Source of the DNA: PALSA-1296 sp038322815
GTDB taxonomy: Bacteria; Bacteroidota; Ignavibacteria; Palsa-1295
Direction of reading: 5' to 3'
Assembly: GCA_038322815.1 (NCBI GenBank)
Contig: JBBQGG010000002.1
Location: 47,922-111,921 of the forward strand
Length of the DNA stretch: 64,000 nt
The notes under the pieces were generated by a model. The model did no database searches. It was not told where the DNA came from and saw only the letters and a list, made by a program, of their open reading frames with translations. The first letter of the stretch is position 1. Every line of letters begins with the position of its first letter. Below are positions 63,142 to 64,000 of this stretch, in pieces. The position numbers were made by a program, and so were the translations under genes.

Positions 63142-63281
63142 GTACCAAAGAAATAGCATCATTAATCCTCCACAAGATGGTCTGTCAATAGGCATCTATT
63201 ATAAGTATACTTGGTTAACTCACCACTTGCTATTTTTTCTTGTAGTAATAATCATTGAAAAAGCTCTACCTTGAATCTTCG

Positions 63282-64000
63282 ATGAAGCGGCATTTACTTA
63301 AGAAAAGTAAAAGAGCTTTGCGTCGTCGTACCATAAAAAATCGTGAGTTTTTACAGCCTACTCCGAGGTATCGCAAAAATGCCATTACTGTCCATGCCCC
63401 AAAGAATTTTTCTTTTATAAAATTTCCTGAAGAATATATAGAATTTCTTCAGCGCGTCTATGAAGCAACAAAGAAGAAAGATGTTTTTATAAATGTCAGT
63501 AAGATCGAATTTTTGACCACTGACGCAATATATACTCTTCTTTGTAAGATCTATGACGTCGAATTTAACCATAATCGAAACATCCAAGGAAATTTTCCGA
63601 AAAACAAAGACTTCGCTAAAATATGGATAGAATCCGGATTCCCAAAATATGTCGGCACTCGCTTTTCTTTGCCTTCAAATTTTGGTGAAAATATTTGGAA
63701 TCATTGGAGCCAGGAAGTTAAGGCTGCCTATAGTGATAGTTTGATTCGATACGCCACAGAAGCAATCTTCGGAACACCAAAATATTGTAAAGGTATTCAA
63801 AGAACCTACGTAGAATTAATGTCAAATACAGTGCAGCATGCGGCTGAAACAGGTCATAATACGTGGTGGACGGCTGTTTATTGTGATCGGATAAATAAAA
63901 TAGCACACTATACCTTCGTTGATGGAGGTGTCGGCATTTTTGAGAGTTCAAGGATGTTAACACTAAAGACGGCTATGCAGAAGGCGAGTTTATTGTTTAA
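63282..64000 (+). CDS. STAS-like plus GHKL-ATPase-like protein, 3' partial
   Basis: The frame opens at ATG 63282 and runs off the right edge with no stop (239 codons seen). The N-terminus is strongly basic (MKRHLLKKSKRALRRRTIKN). Then comes a segment 'KDVFINVSKIEFLTTDAIYTLLCKIYD' with the strand-helix pattern of STAS anti-anti-sigma domains. Later 'YVELMSNTVQHAAETGHNTWWTAVYCDRINKIAHYTFVDGGVGIFES' has the N-box (ELMSNTVQHA) and G1 box (VDGGVGI) of GHKL ATPases. Such fusions are seen in uncharacterised regulatory or defence proteins. The rest of the catalytic region is outside the window. Confidence 0.7.
   Translation, partial: MKRHLLKKSKRALRRRTIKNREFLQPTPRYRKNAITVHAPKNFSFIKFPEEYIEFLQRVYEATKKKDVFINVSKIEFLTTDAIYTLLCKIYDVEFNHNRNIQGNFPKNKDFAKIWIESGFPKYVGTRFSLPSNFGENIWNHWSQEVKAAYSDSLIRYATEAIFGTPKYCKGIQRTYVELMSNTVQHAAETGHNTWWTAVYCDRINKIAHYTFVDGGVGIFESSRMLTLKTAMQKASLLF

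Noticed and set aside
1..64000. CRISPR arrays, rRNA genes, integrase or transposase genes
   Set aside because: None seen on either strand; the repeats found are palindromic or heptameric, not spacer-separated.

Overview
The window looks like a chromosome segment from an uncultured member of the Bacteroidota/Chlorobiota group; a Kapabacteria- or Ignavibacteria-like lineage is my best guess, not a determination. The reasons are: several secreted proteins ending in type IX secretion (T9SS) sorting domains (801-3770, 4670-5950, 6316-8193, 21912-22962, 31798-32426), a TAnnTTTG-type -7 promoter element at 33712-33719, and weak Shine-Dalgarno use. Base composition is moderate and becomes more AT-rich after the tRNA at 53.6 kb.

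Layout. 0-10.4 kb: a partial thioredoxin-like protein, three T9SS cargo proteins, a frameshifted secreted protein, a DsbD N-terminal-domain protein and a periplasmic redoxin with a decayed copy downstream. 10.4-22 kb: TylF-like methyltransferase, trmO, yebC, MarR regulator, two ClC transporters, a glyoxalase-fold protein, an AAC(6')-like acetyltransferase, umuC, a GT-C-like membrane protein, and two toxin-antitoxin loci in which each toxin frame is broken. 22-32 kb: a frameshifted T9SS protein, ftsK, comB, aldo/keto reductase, osmC, a His-rich membrane protein and an S1-domain protein. 32-37 kb: a fatty acid desaturase and a small T9SS protein, each preceded by an almost identical block of 11-bp-spaced PhoB-box-like repeats, next to an OmpR/PhoB-family response regulator and a PDZ/GAF histidine kinase that is frameshifted twice. 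37-48.5 kb: the B12/activation half of methionine synthase behind a riboswitch-like leader, an RND efflux operon (TolC, adaptor, pump), a PepSY-like protein, a beta-barrel-like protein, a BatA-like VWA protein and trmH. 48.5-53.4 kb: a TamB-like giant. 

53.6-64 kb: a tRNA-Lys(CTT) is followed by an accessory island: two RteC-like paralogues, a ParB-like protein, a TET/JBP-family 2-oxoglutarate dioxygenase, an FkbM methyltransferase, small helix-turn-helix proteins, a zinc-ribbon 'MGGWGSGR' protein, a DNA methyltransferase fused to an Mrr-like nuclease with a partner gene, and, running off the right edge, a protein with STAS-like and GHKL ATPase-like segments. The ParB-TET/JBP-FkbM run is the best candidate for an undescribed DNA-modification system.

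Two other themes recur. First, heptameric (7-bp period) repeats occur between genes, often as hairpins, and inside two coding sequences (metH and the gene at 44786). Second, single-base frameshifts, mostly in short homopolymers, affect accessory genes (secreted proteins, toxins, the sensor kinase) while long core genes are intact. This suggests real decay or phase variation, although sequencing error cannot be excluded from the sequence alone.
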